A DNA stretch of 64,000 nt from contig JALMQS010000881.1 of the NCBI GenBank assembly GCA_024734495.1, positions 1 to 64,000 on the forward strand, given 5' to 3'. Both the position numbers and the translations under genes were made by a program. The notes under the pieces were generated by a model that saw nothing but the letters and a program-made list of their open reading frames with translations, was not told the origin of the DNA and searched no databases. The stretch's first letter is position 1. Every line of letters starts with the position of its first letter. This document shows, in pieces, positions 46,901-54,195 of the stretch. This DNA is from Forficula auricularia. Lineage: Eukaryota > Arthropoda > Insecta > Dermaptera > Forficulidae.

Positions 46901-49900
46901 ACGCCAAAAAAAGACCGGATTTGTGGGAATCACATAACGGGCGGTCGAACAATACCATCGTTATCCGCAACTTTTTGATCAAGAACGGAACGAATACCAC
47001 CCATCAGCCACCGAATTCGACTGATTTGGCTCCCTGCGACTTCTTCCTGTTCAGTCGACTCAAAAAACCGCTCCGGGGAACGCGTTTTAGTAGCCAAGAA
47101 GAGATAATGAAAAAATCGCAGACGGCTCTGATGATCAAACTGAATATAAAAAATGTTTTGATGATTGGATCAAGCGCTGCGATGAGTGCGTTGCAGTCGA
47201 TGAAGAGTACTTTGAAGGAGACAATATCGATTTTGATTAACAAATTTGTATTTTTGATTTTTTGAATAAATTCCAGAAACTTTTTGATCAAGGTAGTATA
47301 TCCGAGTCTTAATTAGGATAAAATAAAAATAGCAAAATAAAAAATGTTGAAAGAATCCTTTAATCCAATTTATATAAATAATTATGAGGATTACTAATAT
47401 ATAAAGGAGTTAAATAAATACTTACATTTGAATGACTTAATTTATCCGCGATATGTGTAAGGACAAGAGGTGCTTGGTCATTTGGAATTAATCGACAAGC
47501 TCCAGAGAGTGCCATATTAATTACTAACATATTTTTACTCGATAAGTCGCGGATTATTGAGTTGACTAATAAGAGAGAAAGGGGATCACAGTCATTTAAC
47601 AAAAATATACAAGCTAAATATCCTAAAAAAAGAAAAATAGACACAAAGATCTTAAGTATTTAAGTAAAAATAAAAAATAAAACTATTATATAAAATTATT
47701 TGTATTTTAGAATTTGATACTGTATTAGCCAGACTATAAAGGGTGAGCCTTCATATTTTTCTTCTATTTTGTATAAAACATCTACAATCTATTGTATTAT
47801 TCTGTCTAGTTGTCTTTTTGTTTAGTTCTCAAAAAACTCGAATTATAGTCAGGCTAATACGGTAATAGTAATAATAATAATAATATCCTTTCAATTAACA
47901 AAAAAATGATAGGAAATTTAATTTGTCTTTGGCATTTAAGTATTCACTTTTTAAAAAATATTTTGAAAAAGTGACCTTAATCAATCTTCGCAGTCAAACT
48001 GAATACAAATAGGTAGAACAAACTTCTTCGCCAACTCGTTTATCTTTCTAACTTCTAGAGATTGAATCTCCCTTCCCGCAAAATATAATAATTTTAAAAG
48101 CTTATCCAAAAGTACATTTAACTCCGAATCATAGCCAAAAAATTTTCGTCTTTCATTATTCTTTTCGCAATGCAAGAGGTTGCACCTTCTTGCAAAAATG
48201 TTAGTATTTAAAAAAAGTCTGTGTTAAGGACGTTCCCTAATATAGCTCAGATGCAGTTTGCTCTTTCCCCTATTCTCACATGCGCAGAAACGCAAAAATA
48301 TTTTCACTGCGTCATTTCTTGGATCTGGCAACATTGCATTTTTTCCGACGCTTAAAGACAAAGAATAAAAAAAAACACTTCATGAAACAGCTCAATGCGA
48401 AATTCCAGATGAGAACAGTATAGTTAGGTTAAGAGAATTACAGCTAAAAACCTCAAATGCACAAGCTGCAGAAGTTTTTTAGATATGGAAAAATTGAGTG
48501 ATTTTAGTGCGACGTTGACAAGTCGCCATCTCTCACTTGTCATGCCATGAGAAAAAAATGAAAACCATCAAAAGTACCTAACTTTTAACATTTTTCATAC
48601 AAAACGAATACCACTTGATACAATTATTTTAACAGGAAAATATTTGTTATATCTTCAGTTAATGATTCTCAGTTTTCAAAATAATTTCAAGAAAATTACG
48701 ATTGTTATTTAATGAAACAGTCGCTTTAACATCAATCGGGATAGGGTTCGCGTGTTAAATATGCAAATTTCAATGGTCAATATTTATAAATTTAGTGCCG
48801 CAAGGACTTTTGAAAAAAATTTCTACGTATAAAGGACACTTATAAATATGTGTATTCAAAGTTTTAAAAGGATTGCAAGGAAATCGATTTATTAGAGAAC
48901 GTCCTTAAGTTGCAAGAAGACGAACACCCAGAAGGTGGGGCAACTTTAAGACATAGATTAATTTTGCATTTCTTAAAGAAGTTATATTTAGAGGCTGGAG
49001 TGTATGGGGAGGGGGGGGGGGGGAGGTTTTGGCACCCGGTTTGGAAGGATTGAAAATTGTAGAAGTTAGAATTGTGTGAGGAACTTATTTAGAAATCCTA
49101 ACGAAGATAGAATAAGATGTTGAAAGGTCGATGTAAAGAGAAATTAAATATTTTTTCAATAAAACCCAGATTGCTTTTTTTTATTGATATATTTTGGTGA
49201 TTACCTCTATGGACTAGGGTTAGAAGTCCACAGTATCCCCTGCTTGGCATAAGAGGCGACTAAAAGGGGTTGAGTGGGGGTGTTAACAAGCCACCTCGTA
49301 AAGAAACACATGTTACGAGATTCTGAGGAAATGTAGCAAGACGGACATAAAATATACGACATGATAAAAGAAATAGACTGAAATGAGTACGATATCTTAT
49401 GAGAACTTAGCCGAAGATGAGACCTTGACAGATCGAATCGCCAACACAAAACCCTCCTAACCCGTGAAAATCATCCAAATCATTCAAGGAAACATTGTCC
49501 GAACTTGAATATTTTTTTTTTACCATAGAAATGACAGATAAAATACATTATAAAGGTCGATTTATTTAACGAAAAGTTCTTAATAAACGATTAAAAGCTG
49601 TTGCGACAATGGCTGAAGCGAAAAAACGTCAAAAAAGTACTAAAGTTAATCCACTTTCTAGGTTAAATAAATGCGCTGTTGCCAGTTTGTTTTTAGTGTT
49701 AATATTCCATTTTACATTTTTCATTATTTATTCATTATTATCTCAGAAACTGTGTTGTAATTATGAATTAAAATTTTGTTAAAAAATGTATTAGTTAATG
49801 TTTAATTTTGGTTTAATTTTTTATAACAATGGTAAGAAGAGTTTCTTAATTATAATTAAATATGTGTGTAAACTTTCCGGTATCCTGTATAGTGCAATGT

Positions 49901-50537
49901 TTAAGAGTGAAAAACTATACCTTTGGAATTTAATATCTCCGGAACTATATTGTTCATAAATTTCGTTTTGCCACCAATCAATGCAGAAGTATTTAAATAA
50001 TAATATGTCTAAATTTCAAAAAAAATCCTAAGAAAACCCATATGGTGAAACAACTACATTAAGTGTTCGCAACAAAAAAAGCATGTTTGGAAAAATTTTG
50101 ACCTATGTGGTTTTTGAAATGACTGATTCACTTGTATTTCCAATAAAATATTTTAATAGTTACCAGTTTTTTTATCTTTTAATGATTCACTCTGGGCTAA
50201 TTTTACAGCATGAATATTTGCAAAATCTGTTTTATAGCCCAGAGTTTTTGCAAATATTACAAACGTTAAACATTTTGAAATAACAGTACTGCTATTAGAA
50301 GGTTCCTTTAATTTTTTACGAATTTCGTCTAAGCAATCAGATATTAATAGAGCTTCTTCCTAAAAAACAAAGATGAAGATTTTTGTAAGTATCATTCTAA
50401 CAAAAACTAATTCATGATTAAGCAGAGTTTACATTTCGTGTTCTTGCTAATATACATTTTTCAAGCATAGATTGAAGTCCCAATTGTGAATTTAATGGAG
50501 AAAATAAAAAACCTATAGAATCTAATAAGCTAGTCAT
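31751..50537 (-). CDS. AP4E1: AP-4 complex subunit epsilon (ear-less)
   Basis: Large subunit of the AP-4 adaptor, which coats trans-Golgi vesicles. Ten minus-strand exons: 50537-50433, 50359-50164, 47622-47426, 44267-44109, about 44061-43907, 41182-40974, 40890-40516, 39952-39506, 36700-36440 and 31931-31751, about 760 codons. The order and spacing of motifs follow the epsilon trunk: FAKTLGYKTDFANIHAVKLA, LLLVNSIIRDLSSKNMLVIN, IADKLSHSN then EMVRSKAVIALHHFL, PKEYKYKQIISLPWIQITIL, YPDHIIKRKAISILSSIANA, and finally IDLSLSFLDEFVCESLEKGD at the trunk-hinge border. Known: vertebrate epsilon is about 1,130 residues with an ear domain; here the last exon ends soon after the hinge, so the ear is absent. 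Odd: there is no AG acceptor in front of exon 5, and exon 7 ends one base into a codon while exon 8 needs two. Either the gene is decaying, or a microexon or assembly error is present. There is no in-frame stop inside any exon. Confidence 0.85.
31940..31964. repeat. (TA)n microsatellite
   Basis: About 12 TA units just upstream (in gene direction) of AP4E1 exon 10. Confidence 0.9.
32237..32280 (+). repeat. Conserved module Q, copy 1
   Basis: GGAAATCAATGAGGATGTCT then CTGCTTGATACAAATAAACA. Related copies at 36845-36890, 37868-37905 (minus), 58160-58215, 58524-58560 (minus) and 59480-59510 (minus). Confidence 0.55.
32418..33176. repeat. Inverted-repeat element with two nested hairpins
   Basis: Ends AATTTATGAAGGGGTTAAAA and TTTTAACCCCTTCATAAATT, then AACTCCCGCTAACG / TTAGCGGGAGTT. 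On the minus strand near 32517 there is CTGAAGATGGCTA...TAGCCAAAACGTTAG, a decayed hammerhead-like core (AAAA for GAAA). Inside are a 32632-32872 element (CTTAGAGTGTAAATCTGCTA ends) and a 32885-33075 hairpin. Confidence 0.65.
32885..33075. repeat. Near-perfect hairpin MITE
   Basis: ACAGGGTATTCGCCAAAAAG...GTCTTTTTCCGTTT is mirrored almost exactly up to CTTTTTGGCGAACACCCTGT-type sequence, about 85 bp per arm with a loop of about 10-20 bases. The flanks ATATAAAACTATATA / TATATAGTTTTGTAT are also inverted. Confidence 0.75.
33453..33501 (+). ncRNA. Hammerhead ribozyme candidate
   Basis: Helix I TTTACTA (33453-33459) with TAGTGAA (33495-33501). CTGAAGA 33460-33466, a short GTC/GAC helix II, GAAA 33486-33489, and ATC (33492-33494) as NUH. 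No module P nearby. Confidence 0.5.
33510..34960. other. AP4E1 intron sequence without recognised features
   Basis: AT-rich. A direct repeat (CTACAGATGACGTCA near 33795 and 33955) is visible; no gene supported. Confidence 0.3.
34986..35040 (-). ncRNA. Hammerhead ribozyme candidate
   Basis: Minus strand: ATTCAATACC (35040-35031) pairs with GGAAATTGAAT (34996-34986) as helix I (CC/GG plus a 7-bp ATTCAAT/ATTGAAT block). CTGAAGA 35030-35024, helix II GGAGA/TCTTC, GAAAC 35004-35000, GTC 34999-34997. A damaged second copy without the GAAA lies on the plus strand at about 35106-35146, as the other arm of a palindrome. Confidence 0.7.
35161..35265. repeat. Hairpin (AAACTTGAGC...GCTCAAGTTT)
   Basis: TAATAATAAAACTTGAGCGG pairs with the inverted CTTGCTCAAGTTTTATTATTA; loop about 10 bases. 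Confidence 0.75.
35268..35306 (-). repeat. Conserved module P, copy 4
   Basis: Minus-strand GGTGTTGGTTCTAGGTGAAA preceded by TTTTAAGGAGTTA. About 240 bp 5' of the hammerhead core at 35030, same orientation. Confidence 0.65.
35629..36288 (-). mobile_element. MITE family A, copy 2
   Basis: Inverted copy of the 2735-3423 element with the same TTAAGGACGTTCCCTAAT / CCGTCCTTAA ends, lying between AP4E1 exons 9 and 10. Confidence 0.75.
36440..36700 (-). CDS. AP4E1: AP4E1 exon 9 (trunk end and hinge)
   Basis: Codes KDLLCEEDPTNSIDLSLSFL, DEFVCESLEKGDIPY and a Ser-rich hinge. The donor GG|GTTTGT gives the phase that exon 10 needs. Confidence 0.85.
37171..37213 (+). ncRNA. Hammerhead ribozyme candidate
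   Basis: CTGATGA 37177-37183, helix II GAGGG/CCTTC, GAAAC 37200-37204, TATA, GTC 37209-37211; GA/TC closes helix I but little more pairs. The mirror arm (36944-36985, minus) has TTGATGA and GTA. Confidence 0.5.
37225..37816 (+). mobile_element. Non-autonomous Helitron
   Basis: Starts TCCTTACCTATATATATC. Ends with a 9-bp hairpin (GGGCGTGCC-GAA-GGCACGCCC), GTAGCAG and CTAG (37813-37816), between A and T. The opposite palindrome arm near 36930 reads straight through (AATAATGTAT...), giving the empty site. No Rep/helicase ORF. Confidence 0.85.
38080..38852. other. AP4E1 intron sequence
   Basis: AT-rich; nothing recognised. Confidence 0.3.
38857..39416. mobile_element. MITE family B, copy 1 (TTAA-flanked)
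   Basis: 560 bp, TIR GATAGTTGTTTCACC / inverted GGTAGTTGTTTCGCGACAAT, with TTAA at 38853-38856 and 39417-39420. Partial copies at about 49640-50058 (inverted) and 52519-53364. Confidence 0.75.
39506..39952 (-). CDS. AP4E1: AP4E1 exon 8
   Basis: Codes NAPNIHYARINIFKQLRRYS, VPISILGLYVWTLSHFHTEL and FLHEIQKSSIRYVHLKTSCE. The frame requires two bases from exon 7, which supplies one. Confidence 0.8.
40075..40225 (+). mobile_element. LINE family L 3' end
   Basis: CAAGACCAGCATCCACAGAT through CATCAATTTCATT and an A run; non-coding 3' terminal fragment of the family at 61414-61660. Confidence 0.65.
40516..40890 (-). CDS. AP4E1: AP4E1 exon 7
   Basis: ATATACAG acceptor, A|GTAAGT donor. Codes MDLLEQLYIQHKIEITIDLQ, FFELLDYPDHIIKRKAISIL and ISKYPDENQYWHLALLVSVL: HEAT-like repeats of the trunk. 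Confidence 0.9.
40974..41182 (-). CDS. AP4E1: AP4E1 exon 6
   Basis: CCCAG acceptor. Codes LLQQSGYRDPALLHVLKSTL, IVIALRFQCILAILSQTSDK and FANSWMRSEN. Phases fit both neighbours. Confidence 0.85.
41357..41411 (-). ncRNA. Hammerhead-like core, degenerate
   Basis: Minus strand CTGATGATGGCAC...GTTGTCGAAAAATC: good CTGATGA and GAAA with a partly paired helix II; no convincing helix I. Confidence 0.3.
41450..42701 (-). mobile_element. Full-length mariner element, inactive
   Basis: 1,252 bp between TA dinucleotides, TIR CAAGGCAGATCAAAAAGTGT / ACCAGGCAGATCAAAAAGTC. The minus-strand transposase reads from about 42523 to about 41518: helix-turn-helix block GQLRELAETTKMSYDSVFNI, the first catalytic Asp in FIINDETWIHFYTSESKQW, and the C-terminal DFYLFPNLKRWLTGKRFHS. 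Where the second catalytic Asp should be (HDN), it reads HHYNAAAHSS, a D-to-Y change. Frameshifts and stops are also present. Dead copy in an AP4E1 intron. Confidence 0.85.
42710..43440. other. AP4E1 intron sequence
   Basis: AT-rich; no exon or element recognised. Confidence 0.3.
43459..43534 (+). tRNA. tRNA-like sequence (pseudogene or SINE head)
   Basis: Cloverleaf-like: acceptor GGATCCG/CGGATGC (one mismatch), D-arm GGCT-AGTTGGTA-AGCC, T-arm ACGGG-TTCGAGT-CCTGT, with A box (TGGGCTAGTTGG) and B box (GGTTCGAGTCC). The anticodon arm is poor: loop CGCGTAA lacks U33 and one pair is missing. A functional tRNA (nominal CGT) is therefore doubtful. Confidence 0.45.
43665..43810 (+). repeat. Interspersed repeat with conserved hairpin, copy 2
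   Basis: GGTTCACAGTATCCCTTGTT then ATCGTAAGAGGCAACTAAAA, then the TTACGAGATTCTAAAGAAAT block shared with 49310. Confidence 0.6.
43907..44061 (-). CDS. AP4E1: AP4E1 exon 5 (acceptor not found)
   Basis: Codes ISPRILMDIAPALSDIQKQI and IEDKLPKEYKYKQIISLPWI, the conserved stretch around the PW of the trunk, with GA|GTAAGT donor. The only AG between this and exon 4 would leave a 16-base intron and a wrong frame. Confidence 0.75.
44109..44267 (-). CDS. AP4E1: AP4E1 exon 4
   Basis: TTTTAG acceptor, GTATGT donor. Codes EMVRSKAVIALHHFLLTIPE and YPIVVTQVILYLRDLSK. Confidence 0.85.
44420..44640 (-). mobile_element. LINE family L 3' end with poly-A
   Basis: Minus-strand 3' UTR of the family (ACCCGTATCCACAGATACCT, CTCCTTCTCTCATCATTTTC) ending in 15 A (44421-44435). 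Confidence 0.65.
44650..45590. other. AP4E1 intron sequence
   Basis: AT-rich; open frames here are short and unsupported. Confidence 0.3.
45604..45926. mobile_element. hAT-type MITE with 8-bp target duplication
   Basis: 323 bp, TIR CATAGAGTAATATAGGGTGG (26 bp in all), flanked by GATTGGCT at 45596-45603 and 45927-45934. Contains a short (TA)n. No transposase. Confidence 0.8.
46285..46375. repeat. Repeat family E, copy 2
   Basis: Same sequence as 28190-28310 (GTGGTAAAAAGCATTTACTT), directly upstream of the mariner at 46405. Confidence 0.6.
46405..47296 (+). mobile_element. Deleted mariner with the 3' end duplicated at both termini
   Basis: 892 bp between TA dinucleotides, TIR CTACCTTGATCAAAAAGTTT. 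Plus strand holds an N-terminal HTH piece (IKEMMAENCKLTIGEMAANL, with a stop) and the C-terminal RNFLIKNGTNTTHQPPNSTD and LAPCDFFLFSRLKKPL, which includes the last catalytic Asp. The first two catalytic Asp regions are deleted. The left 215 bp are not the 5' end but an inverted copy of the 3' end, less decayed than the right one. Confidence 0.8.
47426..47622 (-). CDS. AP4E1: AP4E1 exon 3
   Basis: TTTTTTAG acceptor, AAT|GTAAG donor. Codes YLACIFLLNDCDPLSLLLVN, SIIRDLSSKNMLVINMALSG and LVLTHIADKLSHSN. Confidence 0.9.
47979..48220 (-). CDS. Unassigned exon-like ORF in AP4E1 intron 2
   Basis: Minus-strand frame from about 48210 to a TGA at 47979-47981: CNLLHCEKNNERRKFFGYDS, ELNVLLDKLLKLLYFAGREI, EVRKINELAKKFVLPICIQF, DCED. 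The composition is protein-like (charged, Cys, low Asn/Ile bias compared with random AT-rich frames). A TTTTTGCAAG acceptor precedes it. It does not match AP-4 epsilon. It may be the last exon of the unknown gene whose 5' exon is at 54196-54378, which would interleave with AP4E1, or an unrelated remnant. Confidence 0.4.
48224..48908 (+). mobile_element. MITE family A, copy 3
   Basis: Same orientation and ends as 2735-3423, inserted a few bases upstream of the exon-like ORF above. Confidence 0.75.
49009..49024. repeat. G run
   Basis: GGGAGGGGGGGGGGGGGAGG-type run; quadruplex-prone. Confidence 0.8.
49215..49420 (+). repeat. Interspersed repeat with conserved hairpin, copy 3
   Basis: CCACAGTATCCCCTGCTTGG then CATAAGAGGCGACTAAAAGG; best copy of the CCCCT/AGGGG hairpin. 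Confidence 0.6.
49590..50062. mobile_element. MITE family B, copy 2 (left end truncated)
   Basis: Inverted relative to copy 1; keeps GGTGAAACAACTACATTAA at 50045-50062 and the GGAACTATATTGTTCATAAA block. Confidence 0.65.
50164..50359 (-). CDS. AP4E1: AP4E1 exon 2
   Basis: TTTTTTAG acceptor, G|GTAACT donor. Codes EEALLISDCLDEIRKKLKEP and CLTFVIFAKTLGYKTDFANI HAVKLAQSESLKDKKT. Confidence 0.85.
50433..50537 (-). CDS. AP4E1: AP4E1 exon 1 with start codon
   Basis: ATG at 50537-50535. Codes MTSLLDSIGFLFSPLNSQLG LQSMLEKCILARTRN, then GTAAAC donor. Much shorter N-terminus than vertebrate epsilon. Confidence 0.7.
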
Positions 50538-50806
50538 TTTATAAAAATAAATTATGCACTATGGAAGACAAATAAATTATGAAATCTGACAATTCCAGTC
50601 AAGGTTAGTTTTGAAATTGCTTTTTTTAAATACGCGCATTTGTTTACAAAATAATAATAAAAAAATGAGAAATATCAAATAAATAACTTTAAATTATATA
50701 TAGAAATTAAATTAATGATAAAAATTATTAAAGTATTAAAATAAATTATAAGGAATGTTAACCAGCGCCAAAAAGTTTAAAATGGGTCCAAGATTCACCT
50801 CGAAAG

Positions 50807-50957
50807 GGTGAACCGCGATTCGAATTAGGTGAAACATATTATACATCGTCTTTGGAATTATTTGGAATTACTTTGGAATTCATTCATTCTATTGTGCTTG
50901 AAATGAAAGTGGAAGTAGGTGTACACGATATTAGGTCGCGGTTCACCCCTCGGATTC
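50807..50957. mobile_element. Short MITE family F, copy 2
   Basis: GGGTGAACCGCGA / TCGCGGTTCACCC termini; about 270 bp upstream of the AP4E1 start codon. Confidence 0.6.
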
Positions 50958-51363
50958 ACTCATAAGAAAAAATGTCATTAAATTCATTGAGAAATTAATT
51001 TACCGTATAATTTAACTAATGCATCACTTTGTGGTCCCTTTAATCTTATAAATGCGCTCTTGTAAGTAGGTGTACATGATATTAGGTCGCGGTTCACCCC
51101 TCGGATTCACCCATAAGAAAAAAATGTCATTAAATTCATTGAGAAATTAATTTACCGTATAATTTAACTAATGCATCACTTTGAGGTCCCTTTAATCTTA
51201 TAAATGCGCTCTTGTAAGTAGGTGTACACGATATTAGGTCGCGGTTCACCCCTCGGATTCACCCATAGGAAAAAATGTCATTAAATTCATTGAGAAATTA
51301 ATTTACCGTATAATTTAACTAATGCATCACTTTGTGGTCCCTTTAATCTTATAAATGCGCTCT
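50915..51363 (-). repeat. Triplicated ~151-bp unit with exon-like segment
   Basis: Three near-identical units start at 50915, 51066 and 51218. Each includes half of MITE F and, on the minus strand, a 55-base open segment coding SAFIRLKGPQSDALVKLY between ACAAG and CG|GTAAAT splice-like borders. The middle copy differs in that segment by one synonymous base (CCA/CCT). The protein is not recognised. It could be an alternative-exon array of the unknown minus-strand gene, or a chance reading in a tandem repeat. Confidence 0.5.
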
Positions 51364-51476
51364 TTTGTTGTGCCTATTGGGCCAGAAAACTGAATCTATC
51401 CAAAAACATAAATGTAAAAAAGGGGCCAAGTTCGGTACAAACGGCTTCGCCGACAAAAAAGTTAAGATTTTGTTAA

Positions 51477-52009
51477 GGTAGTTCTTTCACAAATGCAAAA
51501 ATTAAAGAAGTCTTTGAAACTTGGAATATAAGTCATTAAAAGCATATAATTTTTAGTTAAAATTTGAAGACGATTTATCACACCAAACATGAAATAAATG
51601 CAATTAAAAATGACATTTTTTACATAAGGTAGATAGGGAAAAGGGTGGGATATGATTATTGTTTTACTTTTTCTTTGAAGGATTTTCACCATCGTGATGA
51701 AAAACTAATATTTGTTAGAATAATAATATATATTTGGAGTAACTTTAAAAAAAATTGAAATTATTTACCTCTTAGTTTTGATAAAAAACAAAAAAAAAAA
51801 CATATTTGGGCGATTATTTTTAGTGGGGCGGATATAAGCAACATCAACTGGCAGAGCGATCCGGCAAGTATGTGTGTATCTATATAAAGATTTCATAGTA
51901 TGAGTGGACAAAGTCACGTTGAAAATAAATAACCTAAAATTTTAGATCCGTTCATATAGTGTTTACGAGGCTAAAATTTTTTTATGTGGATTGTCATGAA
52001 AGAACCCCC
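51477..52009 (-). mobile_element. MITE family C, copy 2
   Basis: Inverted relative to copy 1; TTAA at 51473-51476 and 52010-52013. Inserted at the TTAA of a module P copy. Confidence 0.75.
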
Positions 52010-52046
52010 TTAAGGGAGAATGGTGTACGTTCTTGGTGAAACATAT
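52010..52046 (+). repeat. Conserved module P, copy 5
   Basis: TTAAGGGAGAATGGTGTACG then TTCTTGGTGAAACATATTAA. A degenerate hammerhead-like core (CTGAAGATGGG, minus) is at about 52172-52211. Confidence 0.5.
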
Positions 52047-52518
52047 TAAATAAAGTAAAGAAATTTTTTTTTGAAAAAATATTTTTTTTGGAAGTTTTTC
52101 AATTTTTTTTTAAATATAAAATACTAGGTAGGTTTCACATAAATAAAAGATCAGATGCTTTTGTTTACCACGACTCAAAATATATTTTGGGGTGTAAGCC
52201 CATCTTCAGGAGCTCACAAAGGATACTGAATGCAAAAATACAAAAATATTTTAGAAGTAAATTTCTTAATTTTAACAATAAGGGAAGGGGGAGTTAAGGT
52301 GAGAGGGGGAAGAGTTAAAGATATAAAAAGATTTTTGTTTATTTAAAGGTGAAAGGGTGATTGAAAGGGTGACGCCTGCCCTTCAGGCGTAATAAACGTG
52401 TGTTTTAGTGGGTATTACTGTTCTTGTCCAAATAGTCAGAACAGTCGAGTCCCACAGTACCGGAAAATAGCGGTCAGCGTAAATGCATTTTCATACTTTA
52501 AAAAAAAAAAATAATAAT

Positions 52519-53364
52519 TGTTCAATCAAATGGGTTTTCTTAGGATTTTTGAAATTTAAACTGATTATTATTTAAATACTTCTGCATCGATTAGTGGCAA
52601 AACGAAATTTATGAACAATATAGTTCCGGAGATATTAAATTTCAAAAATAGAGTTTTTCAGACTCTTATACATTACACTATATATGGGATATCGGAAAAT
52701 TTACATACATATTTAATTATAATTAAGAAACCCTTTTCTTACCATTTGTATAAAAAACTAAACCAACATGCACCAAAAATGGGGGGGGGGGGGGGGGGGG
52801 TCAAAAAATGAAAATTCTTTCTTTTGGGCCAAACTAAACCAAATTTTGTATACATAATCTGTGGATCACTAGAAGGCTAGAAATGCAAAAACTGGGTGCG
52901 GAAGGTGGGTGCATTAAACAATAACCAATACATATTTTAAGACAATTTTCATTCATAGTTTCAACACACAGTTTCTGAGATAATAATGAAAAATGTATAA
53001 ACAAATTTACATTAAAAACAATTTGGCAACAGCGCATTTATTTAACCAACGAAAGATGTATAAAGCGCGCATCCGCTAGATTTTTTCGAAATTATAATTT
53101 TTATAAGGTGTAAAGTAGGCGTTAATTACATTTGTTAAAAAATAACAAAACGATTTTTATAGAAATTTTTATTTTATCTGTCATTTTAATATGAAAATAT
53201 TCAATCTCTTACAATGGTGTCAGATTTGTCAAACGAACACGGGATTGGCTAGAATCGGTACATAAACAGCAAAAAGTTTTGAGCTTATGAATTATGAATC
53301 CTTATTGTCTGTTCTATATACTCTAGCATTAACTTTTTGCTAGTATTGTCACGAAACAACTACC
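52519..53364. mobile_element. MITE family B, copy 3 (interrupted)
   Basis: Ends CACGAAACAACTACCTTAA at 53350-53368; carries a G-run minisatellite unit (52780-52880) and other inserts. Confidence 0.6.
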
Positions 53365-53622
53365 TTAATTTTTCCGAAATTCCTAGATTTTTTTATTGAT
53401 GTGGTCTCTCTGGTTCTTGTGATTCCAAGATCCAAGCTTCGCGCCATGTCCAGCTGCCTTCTTCAGGCTCTTCAGGGTTTTCTTCTCATATAGTTGGTGG
53501 ATTTATTTACTAGGATTTCAAAAAATTTATTTGACACGTTTTTGACAAATTCTTAAAATATTACTTTAAAAAAAATCTACTTACATTTCATAGATATAAT
53601 AAATTTTGTCAACTTATTTATC

Positions 53623-54161
53623 ATGCCTAAGGTAACGCTATTTCAATTAATATTTCAATTTAATAACATGAATAATAATAATAATAGATAAGTTCTTATC
53701 ATATAAAAATATTACAGAGGAAACCCAAAAGACTTACAAAATTTTCTGATTTTGAGGAACTCGATAAAAAAATAAAATTAATTAGAGAAGAAATTGAATG
53801 TAAATATATAATTTTTTAATTTCGATTTAATATTTCGAAAACTAATTTTTTATATATATTTCTTATGTATTCATTTTATCCAGTGGACAGGAAAAATGAT
53901 CAACCAGACCAAAATATTTTAGGAGATACTGGAAATAAAATTGAACCAATTCCATCTTCTCTATCACTATTAAAAAATAAAGAATTAAAAAAACACTTTG
54001 ATTCAAGTAGGATATTAAATATACTTGACGTTTTTTTTAATAATAAAACTTTATGCTTGTTTTTTAATGAAAAGATATATACGAATGAAGAATATATAAA
54101 ATTTATCCAATCAATCAAATATTTATTAGAAATGAAGCTGTTGAAGCTTTTATTATTTTGA
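53623..54161 (+). CDS. Small three-exon gene, unknown function
   Basis: Exons 53623-53631 (ATG CCT AAG), 53718-53799 and 53884-54161 join in frame with GT-AG introns of only 84-86 bases, giving 122 residues. It starts MPKRKPKRLTKFSDFEELDK, a basic N-terminus followed by an acidic/basic helix (KIKLIREEIE). A linker follows, then a C-terminal half rich in Leu, Phe and Lys (SSRILNILDVFFNNKTLCLF) that could be helical, ending LEMKLLKLLLF. No domain recognised. The phases agreeing across both introns is the main support. It lies just downstream of, and opposite to, the exon at 54196-54378. Confidence 0.55.
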
Positions 54162-54195
54162 TTAACATTTGAATTTTTAGTGAAATCACACATAA

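Noticed and set aside
50915..51363. CRISPR-like array (three regular repeats)
   Set aside because: The whole 151-bp unit is repeated with no unique spacers, in a eukaryotic context.
53395..53480. Minus-strand CTGAAGAAGGCAGC...GCGAAGC as a hammerhead
   Set aside because: GAAG replaces GAAA and neither helix I nor an NUH site could be placed.
53900..54193. 97-residue minus-strand ORF
   Set aside because: Shadow of the plus-strand exon 53884-54161, whose splice phases are supported.
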